A DNA stretch of 7,969 bases, taken from assembly GCA_016867055.1 (NCBI GenBank), contig VGKN01000061.1:1-7969 (forward strand). The letters are read 5' to 3'. A model generated the notes under the pieces. The model saw only the letters and a program-made list of their open reading frames with translations, was not told the DNA's origin and searched no databases. The stretch comes from Candidatus Omnitrophota bacterium. Lineage in GTDB: Bacteria > Omnitrophota > Koll11 > VGKN01. The position numbers were made by a program, and so were the translations under genes. Of the stretch, positions 1 through 7,850 are shown in pieces (the first letter of the stretch is position 1; each line of letters starts with the position of its first letter).

Positions 1-1486
1 TCAACTTTCCAAGAAGTCTCACAAGTTCAAGCTGTTTATCTAACCCGCCTGAGAGAAGTTCTATGTGGGTGGCATCGACAAAATCCTGACCCAGGGTAGG
101 GTCAATACTTATCCATTCTCCTATAAATACCTTACACCAGGCATGGTAATAAAATCTTCCATCTATATAGACAAGTCCATAACACACCTTGGTAGGTATC
201 CCTTTTGCCCTCGCAAGTGCTGTATATAGAAAACTGTGCTCGTTACAGTCTCCTTCCCTTCTTTTTAATGTCCCCAGTGCATCGGGTATACTTATTATAG
301 GCCTTTTACCTATATTTTTAAAAATCCAATCTTTTATCCTTTGTGCTACCACAAGGGAATTTGTCTCTTCCCTTGCTATTTTACTTGCAAGTTGCACAAT
401 TTCATAATTATCTGACTGAATAAATCTCGAAGGCGCCATAAATTCATCTTCCACTTTATGCTTAATAGGCAGTTCTAATACATTCTCTTTAAGAATCCTT
501 TTTGTCTTTATTTCTAATCTCAAGGGTATTTTTGATAAGACATCCTGCCTTTCATTTGAAAGTTCAAATTCATCTACATTTAATCCCTCCAATTCTACCT
601 TCATATAAGAGGCTTTGTCTGTGATATCTATTTTCCCTTTCGGTAAAATGGATATAAGCGATGCTACATCCTGCGGTTTCTCAAGCAGGTATCTCTGATA
701 CACAATCGCCTTTTCCATAGGTTCTTTTACAATAGTCCAACCAAGGGAGGTCTCTTCTTTTAAAATCTCGCCTTCTTCCGATACCCAGGATTTCAACTTT
801 AACCCTTTATAGTCAATCTCAACTAAATATGCCTTGACTGGTTTCTGCTGGTCAATAAAATCTACTTTTTCCTTTACAAAAAGTCGCACTTTCTCAACTG
901 TTAAAGTAAATGGTTCAAGCACATCTATTAAAAAAGTTTTCCCAACAGAAAGTTTTCCAAGGAATTCCAAGGGTGTCAATATGTTTGCTATAAAAACATC
1001 TCTCGGTACTTGCACCTCCTTTTCAATTATACCTCCACCTGTTATAATCTTTAAATCAACAATATCCTTCTTGATAAGTTTCCCTATAACCTTTATTATT
1101 TCGGAACCAGTCTTTAAATCAAATTCAAAATTTCTAAGATTGTAATTTGTATCAACCATTGCGCTACCCTTAAAAAAAATCTTTTGATGCTCTCCTAACA
1201 GAAAAACAAACATCTCTGTTTCGTTACTAATTTCATATCCTGAGAACCCTTTTTCTTCGTAGGCACTTACGGTTGTGTTGGAATATCCAACCTTTTTGTC
1301 GTTAAAATATATACCCATCCAGTGTTCCCTTAAGAGTAGTTCCTTTGGAAGAAAATACCTGTAAGAAATGACATTTTGTTTTGAGGTCATAGGGTATATT
1401 TCTCTGTCCACAAGAAGAAACATCATTATAAACCATAAAAGGAGAGTTCCTATATTGAGGAGTTTCAAGAGGTTTTTTTTAACCAT
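1..1486 (-). CDS. Transglutaminase-like (papain-fold) membrane-anchored protein, C-terminus cut by window edge
   Basis: The minus-strand frame runs open from an ATG at 1486-1484 to the left edge: 495 complete codons with no stop, so the protein lacks only its C-terminal end. Residues about 8-26 form one hydrophobic segment, probably a membrane anchor or uncleaved signal. Residues about 45-345 are a beta-rich region I do not recognise. The C-terminal part is a transglutaminase-like core with the triad in order: Cys414 in GDCNEHS, His448 in YYHAWCKVF and Asp462 in SIDPTLGQ. Proteins with this core include peptidases, amidases and cross-linking enzymes, so the substrate is unknown; the anchor suggests action outside the cytoplasmic membrane. 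The start overlaps the TGA of the upstream small gene by one base (TGATG), with no good ribosome site of its own, which suggests translational coupling. From related proteins, only a few residues are probably missing. Family is confident, function is not. Confidence 0.88.
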   Translation of the reverse strand, partial: MVKKNLLKLLNIGTLLLWFIMMFLLVDREIYPMTSKQNVISYRYFLPKELLLREHWMGIYFNDKKVGYSNTTVSAYEEKGFSGYEISNETEMFVFLLGEHQKIFFKGSAMVDTNYNLRNFEFDLKTGSEIIKVIGKLIKKDIVDLKIITGGGIIEKEVQVPRDVFIANILTPLEFLGKLSVGKTFLIDVLEPFTLTVEKVRLFVKEKVDFIDQQKPVKAYLVEIDYKGLKLKSWVSEEGEILKEETSLGWTIVKEPMEKAIVYQRYLLEKPQDVASLISILPKGKIDITDKASYMKVELEGLNVDEFELSNERQDVLSKIPLRLEIKTKRILKENVLELPIKHKVEDEFMAPSRFIQSDNYEIVQLASKIAREETNSLVVAQRIKDWIFKNIGKRPIISIPDALGTLKRREGDCNEHSFLYTALARAKGIPTKVCYGLVYIDGRFYYHAWCKVFIGEWISIDPTLGQDFVDATHIELLSGGLDKQLELVRLLGKL

Positions 1487-1779
1487 CAATTGTTATATTT
1501 TTTAAGCACTCCATCTTGAAAATTAAGGTAGGCGGGCCTTTCTCTGTTTTTATAGTATATCCAGGTCTCTTTTGTCTCTCTTTTATCTTTAAATCTGTTT
1601 ATTGAATCGGGTGATCCCCAACTGGAAATTACCTGTTCCTTAGTCATTCCCAGTGATATAGAACTACCTTTTATATACTGCTTGTAATCCACATTTTGCT
1701 TTGGCTTAAACACCGAATAAAAAACAATCACTATTAAAACAGTTGACCCTATAATTAAAAACCGAGGGTTTCTCTTCAC
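1486..1779 (-). CDS. Small membrane-anchored protein with a BamE/SmpA-like domain
   Basis: A 97-residue protein starting at GTG (1779-1777). No longer start is possible, because a TAG lies in frame two codons upstream, and the first internal Met (residue 45) would delete the membrane segment. Residues 8-24 are a hydrophobic anchor without a lipobox cysteine. Residues about 42-95 carry the pattern of small outer-membrane-assembly lipoproteins (SmpA/OmlA/BamE-like): LGMTKEQVISSWGSPDSINR, then an aromatic strand TWIYY, then AYLNFQDGVLKKY. That fold often binds other envelope proteins, but nothing here proves a role in outer membrane protein assembly, and many such proteins have no known job. It sits 44 bases downstream of accA, and its TGA overlaps the ATG of the transglutaminase-like gene, so the two products may work together. 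The fold call is from pattern only. Confidence 0.72.
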   Translation of the reverse strand: MKRNPRFLIIGSTVLIVIVFYSVFKPKQNVDYKQYIKGSSISLGMTKEQVISSWGSPDSINRFKDKRETKETWIYYKNRERPAYLNFQDGVLKKYNN

Positions 1780-1804
1780 TTTCTATATATTTTTATATAT
1801 CCTT
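1780..1804 (-). promoter_or_regulatory. Leader of the GTG-start gene: distant ribosome site with an A/T hairpin
   Basis: On the minus strand an AAGG (1804-1801) is the only reasonable Shine-Dalgarno sequence, but it lies about 21 bases before the GTG. Between them is a perfect 6-bp inverted repeat, ATATAT / ATATAT (1800-1795 and 1790-1785) with an AAAA loop. If it folds, AAGG comes to within 5 unpaired bases of GTG. An all-A/U stem is weak, so this is only suggestive. Confidence 0.25.
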
Positions 1805-1823
1805 GTATAATAAATACCTTTCT

Positions 1824-2789
<966 letters not shown>

Positions 2790-2804
2790 ATTATTTTAAC
2801 CTAT

Positions 2805-3731
2805 CTAATCTACAATGGTAACTTCTGTGCCAACGGGAAGGATAGAATAAAGTTCTTCAACATTCTGATTTAACATCCTGACGCATCCCAATGTGCACTG
2901 GCTTCCTATAGTCTTTGGTTCTGTAGTACCGTGTATACCATACCCAGATTTTGATAGGCCAAGCCATCTTGTCCCAAGGATATTTTCTGGACTTTGTGGT
3001 GGGATTATACCTTTTTCAGTATACCAAGGCGGGTTTACAAGTTTATTTATAATTTTGAAGGCGCCTGTGGGTGTAGAGTTGTTGCTTCCTGTTGCTATAG
3101 GATATAACTTTATTATTTCATCATTTGATTTAAGGGCAAGTGTATTTTCTGATTTATCTATTAAGATAGAAAATTTTGAAGTTTGAATTTTAAGTTTCAT
3201 AGCTGTCTTTATATTCGGATTTGTCAGATTATTTGCCCTGATAATAAGTTCGGCTGTTGTGTTAAACTTTCTCGCTATGCTGTTTAAGGTATCTCCGAAT
3301 TTCACCTCATAAATTAGGCTATCAGCTGTCAGGGTGGGAGAGAATAATATCCTCATATTTAACTCCCATATCTTTTTCCGTATGTCTGAGGAATGTGGTA
3401 CATCTGGTCTATTTAAAAGAAATTCTGAAAAAGATGCCCTTGATTCTAATAATTGACCTTTTCTTTCATACAGTAGAGCCAGCATATACAAGGAGTCCAT
3501 TGCCCTTTTAGAATTCGGAAAGTCTTTTATTATTTCTTTATAAGAATGCTCTGCCTCCTCAAGCCTTCCTTTTGAAAAATAAGCATTGGCCTGCCTAAAG
3601 GCAATATCCGCTTCGGTCACCTCAGATACTAGCGCACCCTTCTTTCCTATATTTGCCCTTAAAAATAATATGCCTACTATCAGGCATATTACTCCTATTA
3701 TTACAAAGAGTATCAATAAATTTTTTCTCAT
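2805..3731 (-). CDS. Membrane-anchored L,D-transpeptidase with TPR, LysM and YkuD domains
   Basis: A 308-residue protein in four parts. Residues 4-24 are a hydrophobic anchor (Cys16 is not in a lipobox). Residues about 41-108 hold two TPR-like helix pairs (RQANAYFSKGRLEEAEHSYK and LLYERKGQLLESRASFSEFL). Residues 141-182 are a LysM peptidoglycan-binding domain (YEVKFGDTLNSIARKFN). Residues about 187-308 are the YkuD catalytic domain, with His267 in GIHGTTEP and nucleophile Cys283 in TLGCVRM, 16 residues apart. YkuD enzymes make 3-3 peptide cross-links or attach proteins to peptidoglycan, outside the cytoplasmic membrane. The usual S/T-H/x-G-C motif reads T-L-G-C here, still with Cys and Arg285 present, so activity is likely. 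The start directly follows the stop of the upstream gene (TAAATG) with no separate ribosome site, so translation is probably coupled. Confidence 0.95.
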   Translation of the reverse strand: MRKNLLILFVIIGVICLIVGILFLRANIGKKGALVSEVTEADIAFRQANAYFSKGRLEEAEHSYKEIIKDFPNSKRAMDSLYMLALLYERKGQLLESRASFSEFLLNRPDVPHSSDIRKKIWELNMRILFSPTLTADSLIYEVKFGDTLNSIARKFNTTAELIIRANNLTNPNIKTAMKLKIQTSKFSILIDKSENTLALKSNDEIIKLYPIATGSNNSTPTGAFKIINKLVNPPWYTEKGIIPPQSPENILGTRWLGLSKSGYGIHGTTEPKTIGSQCTLGCVRMLNQNVEELYSILPVGTEVTIVD

Positions 3732-4187
3732 TTAGAAATATTGGTTGAATACCACAGAAATAAAAATCCCCAGAGCCGCACCAATAAACACCTGAAAAGG
3801 CGTATGCCCAATAAATTCCTTTAATTTATCTTCCTTTATTTCCCGTTTAAGGTATATATCCTCAATCATTTTATTTAGTATTTCTGCCTGTTTTCCGCTT
3901 GCCCTTCTTACGCCCTGAGCATCAAACATTATGATTATAGTAAATATGGCAGAAATTGCAAAGATAGGAGAGTCAAATCCAAAGCTCAATCCCACAGAGG
4001 TAGCAAGGGCGGATACGCCTGCCACATGGGAACTTGGCATACCACCTGTGCCCACAAACCACTTAAAATTAAACCTCTTTTCTTTTATAATGCCTATTAT
4101 AACCTTGATACTCTGGGCAATTATCCATGCAATTACTGTAGACCACAAAATACCATTCTTTGATATCTCTGTTAAAAATCGCTCCAT
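3732..4187 (-). CDS. DUF212 / divergent PAP2 family membrane protein (YuiD-like)
   Basis: A 151-residue integral membrane protein, full length for the family. Signatures: GTGGMPSSH (46-54), FDAQGVRRASGKQAEILN (88-105) and LKEFIGHTPFQVFIGAALG (122-140). Hydrophobic segments lie at about 12-34, 55-70, 74-89 and 130-148. The family is related to PAP2 acid phosphatases that act on lipid phosphates; the PSSH signature survives, but no member's substrate is certain to me, and an undecaprenyl- or phosphatidyl-phosphate substrate would be inference. It is the first gene of the leftward operon and is followed without a gap by the L,D-transpeptidase, which supports a role in envelope lipid or peptidoglycan metabolism. 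ATG 4187 lacks a clear Shine-Dalgarno; the leader is A/T-only just before it. Confidence 0.93.
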   Translation of the reverse strand: MERFLTEISKNGILWSTVIAWIIAQSIKVIIGIIKEKRFNFKWFVGTGGMPSSHVAGVSALATSVGLSFGFDSPIFAISAIFTIIIMFDAQGVRRASGKQAEILNKMIEDIYLKREIKEDKLKEFIGHTPFQVFIGAALGIFISVVFNQYF

Positions 4188-4206
4188 TTTAAATTTAAGA
4201 AGATAA

Positions 4207-4241
4207 TTAAGATTGAATTTTTAGCTAATATAATATAAAAT
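4207..4241 (+). promoter_or_regulatory. Candidate sigma70-type promoter(s) for comM
   Basis: Two overlapping solutions exist on the plus strand. One is TTAAGA (4207-4212), a 16-base spacer and a perfect TATAAT (4229-4234). The other is TTGAAT (4213-4218), a 17-base spacer and TAAAAT (4236-4241). Both put transcription start shortly before the comM ribosome site. The region is so A/T-rich that chance matches are likely. Confidence 0.45.
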
Positions 4242-4255
4242 TATCAAAAAAGCAA
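4227..4255 (-). promoter_or_regulatory. Candidate sigma70-type promoter for the leftward envelope operon
   Basis: On the minus strand TTGCTT (4255-4250), a 17-base spacer and TATATT (4232-4227) precede the DUF212 start by about 40 bases. It overlaps the -10 region of the plus-strand promoter, so the two transcription units may compete for polymerase. TTGATA just inside the spacer offers an alternative -35. Low-complexity A/T sequence limits certainty. Confidence 0.4.
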
Positions 4256-4257
4256 GG
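4254..4257 (+). promoter_or_regulatory. Ribosome binding site of comM
   Basis: AAGG lies 9 bases before the ATG at 4267 and supports that start, which also gives the canonical family N-terminus (LAKVFSSATLGIDAYPVEIE). Confidence 0.7.
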
Positions 4258-4266
4258 TAATTAAAT

Positions 4267-5799
4267 ATGTTAGCAAAGGTATTTTCATCTGCCACGCTTG
4301 GAATAGATGCCTATCCAGTAGAGATAGAAATTGATATCTCAGGTGGACTTCCTGGAGCAACAATAGTAGGTTTACCTGATACTGCGGTCAAGGAAAGCAG
4401 GGATAGAATAAAATCCTCCATAAAAAATAGCGGATTTTCATTCCCCGTCAGAAAACTTACCATAAATTTAGCGCCTGCTGATATAAAAAAAGAAGGAACT
4501 GCATTTGACCTTCCCATAGCGCTTGGAATATTAGCTGCATATGGGCAATTGGACAAAGAAAATTTAAAAAATTACTGCAGCGTAGGGGAATTAGCCTTGG
4601 ATGGTTCGGTTAGGCCAGTAAAGGGTGTTTTGCCTATAGCAAGTTCATTAAATTCAGACACGAAAACAAACCTAATCTGCCCCTATCAAAACCTAAGGGA
4701 GGCTTCAATAGTAGAAGGGATAAATGCATTCGGCGTAAAAACCCTAAAAGAAGCGGTTGATTTTATAAACGGCGTTTTAAAAATATCTCCCCACAGATCA
4801 GAATTGAATGAGATATTTGAAAAGGAGTCGTATTATGAGCTTGACTTTCAGGATGTTAAGGGCCAATATCTTGCAAAGCGTGCTATAGAGGTTGCGGTAA
4901 GCGGTTCTCACAATATCCTGATGATAGGCCCACCAGGAAGCGGTAAAACCATGCTTGCAAGAAGAATCCCTACTATAATGCCTGATATGAGTCTTGAAGA
5001 AGCAATTGAGGTCACAAAGATTCATTCAGTGGCAGGCACTCTAACAGCAAAATACTCTTTCGTTACTAAAAGACCTTTTAGAGCACCTCACCATACTGTA
5101 AGTGATGTAGCATTAATTGGTGGTGGTTCTTTTCCAAAACCCGGAGAGGTAAGTCTTGCCCATAATGGCGTTTTATTCTTAGATGAACTTCCTGAATTCC
5201 ACAGGGACGTATTGGAAGTTTTAAGGCAACCCTTGGAAGAGGGAACAGTCCATATATCCAGGGCAATAAAATCTATTTCCTTCCCATCCAAATTTATGTT
5301 TGTCTGTGCTATGAACCCCTGCCCGTGCGGGTATTTTACCGATACAAAACGCACCTGTCACTGCGGTCAAAGCCAGATACAGCGCTATCGTGCAAAAATA
5401 TCTGGTCCTCTCTTGGATAGGATAGATATTCATATAGAAGTCCCCTCTGTGCCGTATAAGGAATTATCTGAAAGCTCACCCTCTGAATCCTCCTTTGAAA
5501 TAAGAAAAAGGGTTAACAGAGCAAGAAAAATTCAACTGGAAAGATTTAAAATTGAAAAAATTTCTTCAAATAGCCAGATGAGTCAAAAACATATAAAGAA
5601 ATACTGCCAGTTAGATAACCCTTCAAAAGACTTCTTGAAAATGGCTATAAATGAGCTAGGTCTATCTGCAAGGGCATATGATAGAATACTCAAGGTAAGT
5701 CGCACAATAGCGGATTTATCTGACTCTGACGAAATAAAATTAGAACATATCTCAGAGGCTATTCAGTATAGAAGCCTTGATAGAAATATTTGGATTTAA
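4267..5799 (+). CDS. comM: YifB/ComM family Mg-chelatase-like AAA+ ATPase
   Basis: 510 residues, normal for the family. ComM is a hexameric helicase that promotes branch migration during natural transformation; YifB homologues are also very widespread in bacteria not known to be competent. The N-terminal domain (about 1-165) has ATLGIDAYPVEIEIDISGG and GLPDTAVKESRDRI. The AAA+ core has Walker A GPPGSGKT (221-228), Walker B VLFLDE (302-307), AMNPCPCG (348-355) and GPLLDRIDIHIEVP (about 382-395). Cys352, Cys354, Cys364 and Cys366 make a possible metal-binding knot common in non-proteobacterial members. The C-terminal Mg-chelatase domain has SARAYDRILKVSRTIADL (467-484), supplying the sensor-2 arginine. 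It is transcribed away from the envelope operon. The next gene follows after 39 bases on the same strand and may be co-transcribed. Family assignment is secure; the cellular role here is inferred. Confidence 0.97.
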   Translation: MLAKVFSSATLGIDAYPVEIEIDISGGLPGATIVGLPDTAVKESRDRIKSSIKNSGFSFPVRKLTINLAPADIKKEGTAFDLPIALGILAAYGQLDKENLKNYCSVGELALDGSVRPVKGVLPIASSLNSDTKTNLICPYQNLREASIVEGINAFGVKTLKEAVDFINGVLKISPHRSELNEIFEKESYYELDFQDVKGQYLAKRAIEVAVSGSHNILMIGPPGSGKTMLARRIPTIMPDMSLEEAIEVTKIHSVAGTLTAKYSFVTKRPFRAPHHTVSDVALIGGGSFPKPGEVSLAHNGVLFLDELPEFHRDVLEVLRQPLEEGTVHISRAIKSISFPSKFMFVCAMNPCPCGYFTDTKRTCHCGQSQIQRYRAKISGPLLDRIDIHIEVPSVPYKELSESSPSESSFEIRKRVNRARKIQLERFKIEKISSNSQMSQKHIKKYCQLDNPSKDFLKMAINELGLSARAYDRILKVSRTIADLSDSDEIKLEHISEAIQYRSLDRNIWI

Positions 5800-5838
5800 T
5801 TAGGATAGAACTTTCCAGTAAAATCCTTTAAAGATGTT

Positions 5839-7752
5839 ATGCAAAAATCTTGTTATAAACCTAATTTGTTCTTCCCTGCAATCACCCTCCTCCTTCTCTT
5901 AGGCATACCACTCTATTTGCACACATTTAGCTCTCCCTTTATCTTTGATGGTGTGACCTATATTGAGGAAAACGCCTCTATAAGAAATCTGAAGGATTTA
6001 GGGGCTATCTTTCGCTTCTGGCCTACACGCTTCATAACCTTCTTATCCTTTGCCATAAATTATTATTTTCATAAAACAGAGGTCTTTGGTTATCATCTTG
6101 TAAATCTTTCCCTTCATCTGGGCACAGCAATACTTGTCTTTTGGTTTATCCTCCTTTTATTTTCAACGCCTAAAATAAATGACAGGGATACTGTAGGAAA
6201 CTCAAGGCTCATAGCCTTCTTGAGTGCTCTTATATTCGTCTGTCATCCCATACAGACCCAGGCAGTAACCTATATCTACCAGCGCACTAGTTCCTTGGCA
6301 GGCCTATTCTATCTATTAACTCTTTGCTTCTACCTTAAGGCAAGGCTATTGTATAACAAAACCCTGGTTTTCTATCTCTTCTACATAGCCTCCCTCATAA
6401 CTACCCTCTTGGGTATGTTCACCAAGGAGACAGTATTTACCCTACCCTTCTTGATACTCTTACTTGAGATTTACTTCCTAAAGAAAGAGGGAAGGCTTAC
6501 CCTTAAATATGTGCTTCCCTTTTTGCTCCTCTTGGTTGTTATCCCCCTTACACTTATACTTACCAAGACAGTGTATTTTAAGGCTCAAGGCATACTTGCA
6601 GATAAGAATATACCACTTCAGCCAAGGTATTATTTCCTAACCCAGTTTAAGGTCTTTATAACCTATATCAGACTGTTATTTATACCAATAAATCAAAACT
6701 TAGACTATGACTACCCAATCTCAAAGAGTCTATTTGAGATACCTACATTCATAAGCCTTGTTCTCCTATTCATTATCCTAATTACTACTCTTAGGCTATA
6801 TTCCAGATACCCATTAATCTCTTTTGGTATCCTTTGGTTCTTCCTAAGTCTTCTTCCTGAATCAAGCCTAATAACCCTAAATGATGTAATAAATGAGCAT
6901 CGGCTATATCTTCCAATGGTAGGTTTTAGCCTCTTTTTGATAACCTCCCTATACCATCTCCTTAGGGATAACCTTAGGCTATTTATAGTCCTTATAGCCA
7001 TACTTCTTGTCTTTTATTCCTCCCTAACCTACTTTAGAAATATTATTTGGAAGGATGAGTTAACCCTTTGGTCTGATACTGTAGAGAAGTCTCCCAATAA
7101 GGCAAGGCCGTATAATGGCAGGGGAACCGCCTATTCTAAAAAAGGCCAATACGAAAAAGCAATAGCGGATTTTACCAAGGCATTAGAAATCAATCCAAAG
7201 TATATAAGTGTCTATAATAACCGCGGAGACGCTTTTAGTAAAAAAGAGGAATATGAAAAGGCTATAGCTGATTTTACAGAGGCATTAAAAGTTGACCCAG
7301 AACACGCAAGCACTTATTATAACCGAGGAACCATATATGCTAAAAAGGCAGAATATGAAAAGGCTATAGCTGATTTTACAGAGGCATTAAAGATTAATCC
7401 AAGAGATGAAGAAACCCTTAATAACAGAGGTGCTACCTATGCTCAGAAAGGTCAATATGATAAGGCAATCTCTGATTTTACAGAGGGATTAAAAATCAAG
7501 CCAGAAGATATAACGTTATATATTAACCGTGGGGCCGCTTATAGCAAAAAGGCAGAATATGAAAAGGCGATATCTGATTTTAACAAAATATTAACCCTTG
7601 ATCCAAAATATCCAGATGCTTATTACAATTTAGCCAATATCTATCTTATTAAAAAAGAGTACGGTAAGGCTGAGGAATATGTTGAGAAATTAAAAGACCT
7701 CGGATATAAAGTAAACCCTGAATTTATTGAGTCACTTCGCAAACCCCGTTAA
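5839..7752 (+). CDS. TMTC-like polytopic membrane protein with six C-terminal TPRs, putative GT-C glycosyltransferase
   Basis: A 637-residue protein. Residues about 11-396 contain some 11-13 hydrophobic segments. Motifs resemble the TMTC/DUF1736 group of O-mannosyltransferase-like proteins: Asp37 in IFDGVTYIEEN (the first-loop acidic residue typical of GT-C enzymes), HLVNLSLHLGTA (86-97), CHPIQTQAVTYIYQR (135-149), FTKETVFTLP (194-203) and NEHRLYLP (352-359). WKDELTLWSDTVEKSPNKARPYN (404-426) leads into six consecutive 34-residue TPRs (422-625), each with the G-Y-x-K/A-I-x-D-F pattern. Such proteins would use a lipid-linked sugar donor at the outer face of the membrane, with the TPRs binding protein partners or acceptors. 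Sugar transfer is inference; no substrate can be read. ATG 5839 has only a weak AAAG upstream. It follows comM by 39 bases, with no obvious shared function. Confidence 0.87.
   Translation: MQKSCYKPNLFFPAITLLLLLGIPLYLHTFSSPFIFDGVTYIEENASIRNLKDLGAIFRFWPTRFITFLSFAINYYFHKTEVFGYHLVNLSLHLGTAILVFWFILLLFSTPKINDRDTVGNSRLIAFLSALIFVCHPIQTQAVTYIYQRTSSLAGLFYLLTLCFYLKARLLYNKTLVFYLFYIASLITTLLGMFTKETVFTLPFLILLLEIYFLKKEGRLTLKYVLPFLLLLVVIPLTLILTKTVYFKAQGILADKNIPLQPRYYFLTQFKVFITYIRLLFIPINQNLDYDYPISKSLFEIPTFISLVLLFIILITTLRLYSRYPLISFGILWFFLSLLPESSLITLNDVINEHRLYLPMVGFSLFLITSLYHLLRDNLRLFIVLIAILLVFYSSLTYFRNIIWKDELTLWSDTVEKSPNKARPYNGRGTAYSKKGQYEKAIADFTKALEINPKYISVYNNRGDAFSKKEEYEKAIADFTEALKVDPEHASTYYNRGTIYAKKAEYEKAIADFTEALKINPRDEETLNNRGATYAQKGQYDKAISDFTEGLKIKPEDITLYINRGAAYSKKAEYEKAISDFNKILTLDPKYPDAYYNLANIYLIKKEYGKAEEYVEKLKDLGYKVNPEFIESLRKPR
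7102..7713 (+). repeat. Six 102-bp TPR-coding repeats, two sharing an identical 41-bp block
   Basis: Six in-frame 34-codon units encode residues 422-625. Most have diverged at third positions, but 7249-7289 and 7351-7391 are identical over 41 bases, exactly one unit (102 bases) apart, in repeats 2 and 3. Identity at silent sites suggests recent duplication or gene conversion between those units. Confidence 0.85.
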
Positions 7753-7761
7753 ACCCCGTTA
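7741..7761 (+). repeat. Tandem 10-bp repeat across the stop codon
   Basis: AAACCCCGTT occurs twice head to tail (7741-7750 and 7751-7760). The first copy encodes the end of the protein and the first base of its TAA; the second copy forms part of the left arm of the following hairpin. Both copies can pair with the same AACGGGG right arm, so two alternative stems are possible. Confidence 0.85.
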
Positions 7762-7782
7762 GAAAAATCTTTTCTAACGGGG
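7754..7782 (+). terminator. Perfect 13-bp hairpin directly after the TPR gene
   Basis: CCCCGTTAGAAAA (7754-7766) pairs perfectly with TTTTCTAACGGGG (7770-7782) around a 3-base loop, starting one base after the stop codon. It is the strongest stem in the window and probably protects or ends the transcript. It lacks the T-run expected of a classical intrinsic terminator; the following bases are CAAATCC. It could instead be a dispersed REP-like palindrome. Confidence 0.5.
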
Positions 7783-7815
7783 CAAATCCACTGGGAGGCA
7801 GAAAAATTAGGGGTG

Positions 7816-7821
7816 TATAAT
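7816..7821 (+). promoter_or_regulatory. Isolated TATAAT box, possible -10
   Basis: A perfect TATAAT follows GGGGTG, but no recognisable -35 lies 16-18 bases upstream (the sequence there is around GGGAGG). No gene start with a matching ribosome site follows inside the window. A promoter for something starting beyond the right edge, or for an RNA in the tail, is possible. Confidence 0.22.
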
Positions 7822-7850
7822 TAAATTTGTTTATAGTATGAAGGTAGGAG

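Noticed and set aside
834..1145. A 103-codon plus-strand ORF opposite the transglutaminase-like gene, and similar ORFs opposite accA, comM and the TPR gene.
   Set aside because: They are low-complexity Ser/Phe-rich or otherwise meaningless translations lying antisense to strongly supported genes.
1473..1480. Run of eight A on the minus strand (codons 3-5 of the transglutaminase-like gene), including an in-frame A-AAA-AAC slippery heptamer.
   Set aside because: It is at the very start of the gene, with no evident downstream stem-loop or sensible alternative-frame product. The zero frame is open for 495 codons, so frameshifting or phase variation is unsupported.
2880..2935. L,D-transpeptidase motif reading TLGC in place of SHGC, suggesting an inactive enzyme.
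   Set aside because: The catalytic His267, Cys283 and following Arg285 are all present, and the position before Gly varies in the family; activity is the simpler reading.
5317..5367. Cys352/354/364/366 cluster in ComM as a novel zinc site.
   Set aside because: The NPCPCG...C-x-C arrangement is common in YifB homologues outside the proteobacteria, so it is not new here.
5800..5838. Possible AGGAT/ATCCT stem between comM and the TPR gene as a terminator.
   Set aside because: Only 5 bp with a large loop and no T-run; too weak to separate the two genes.
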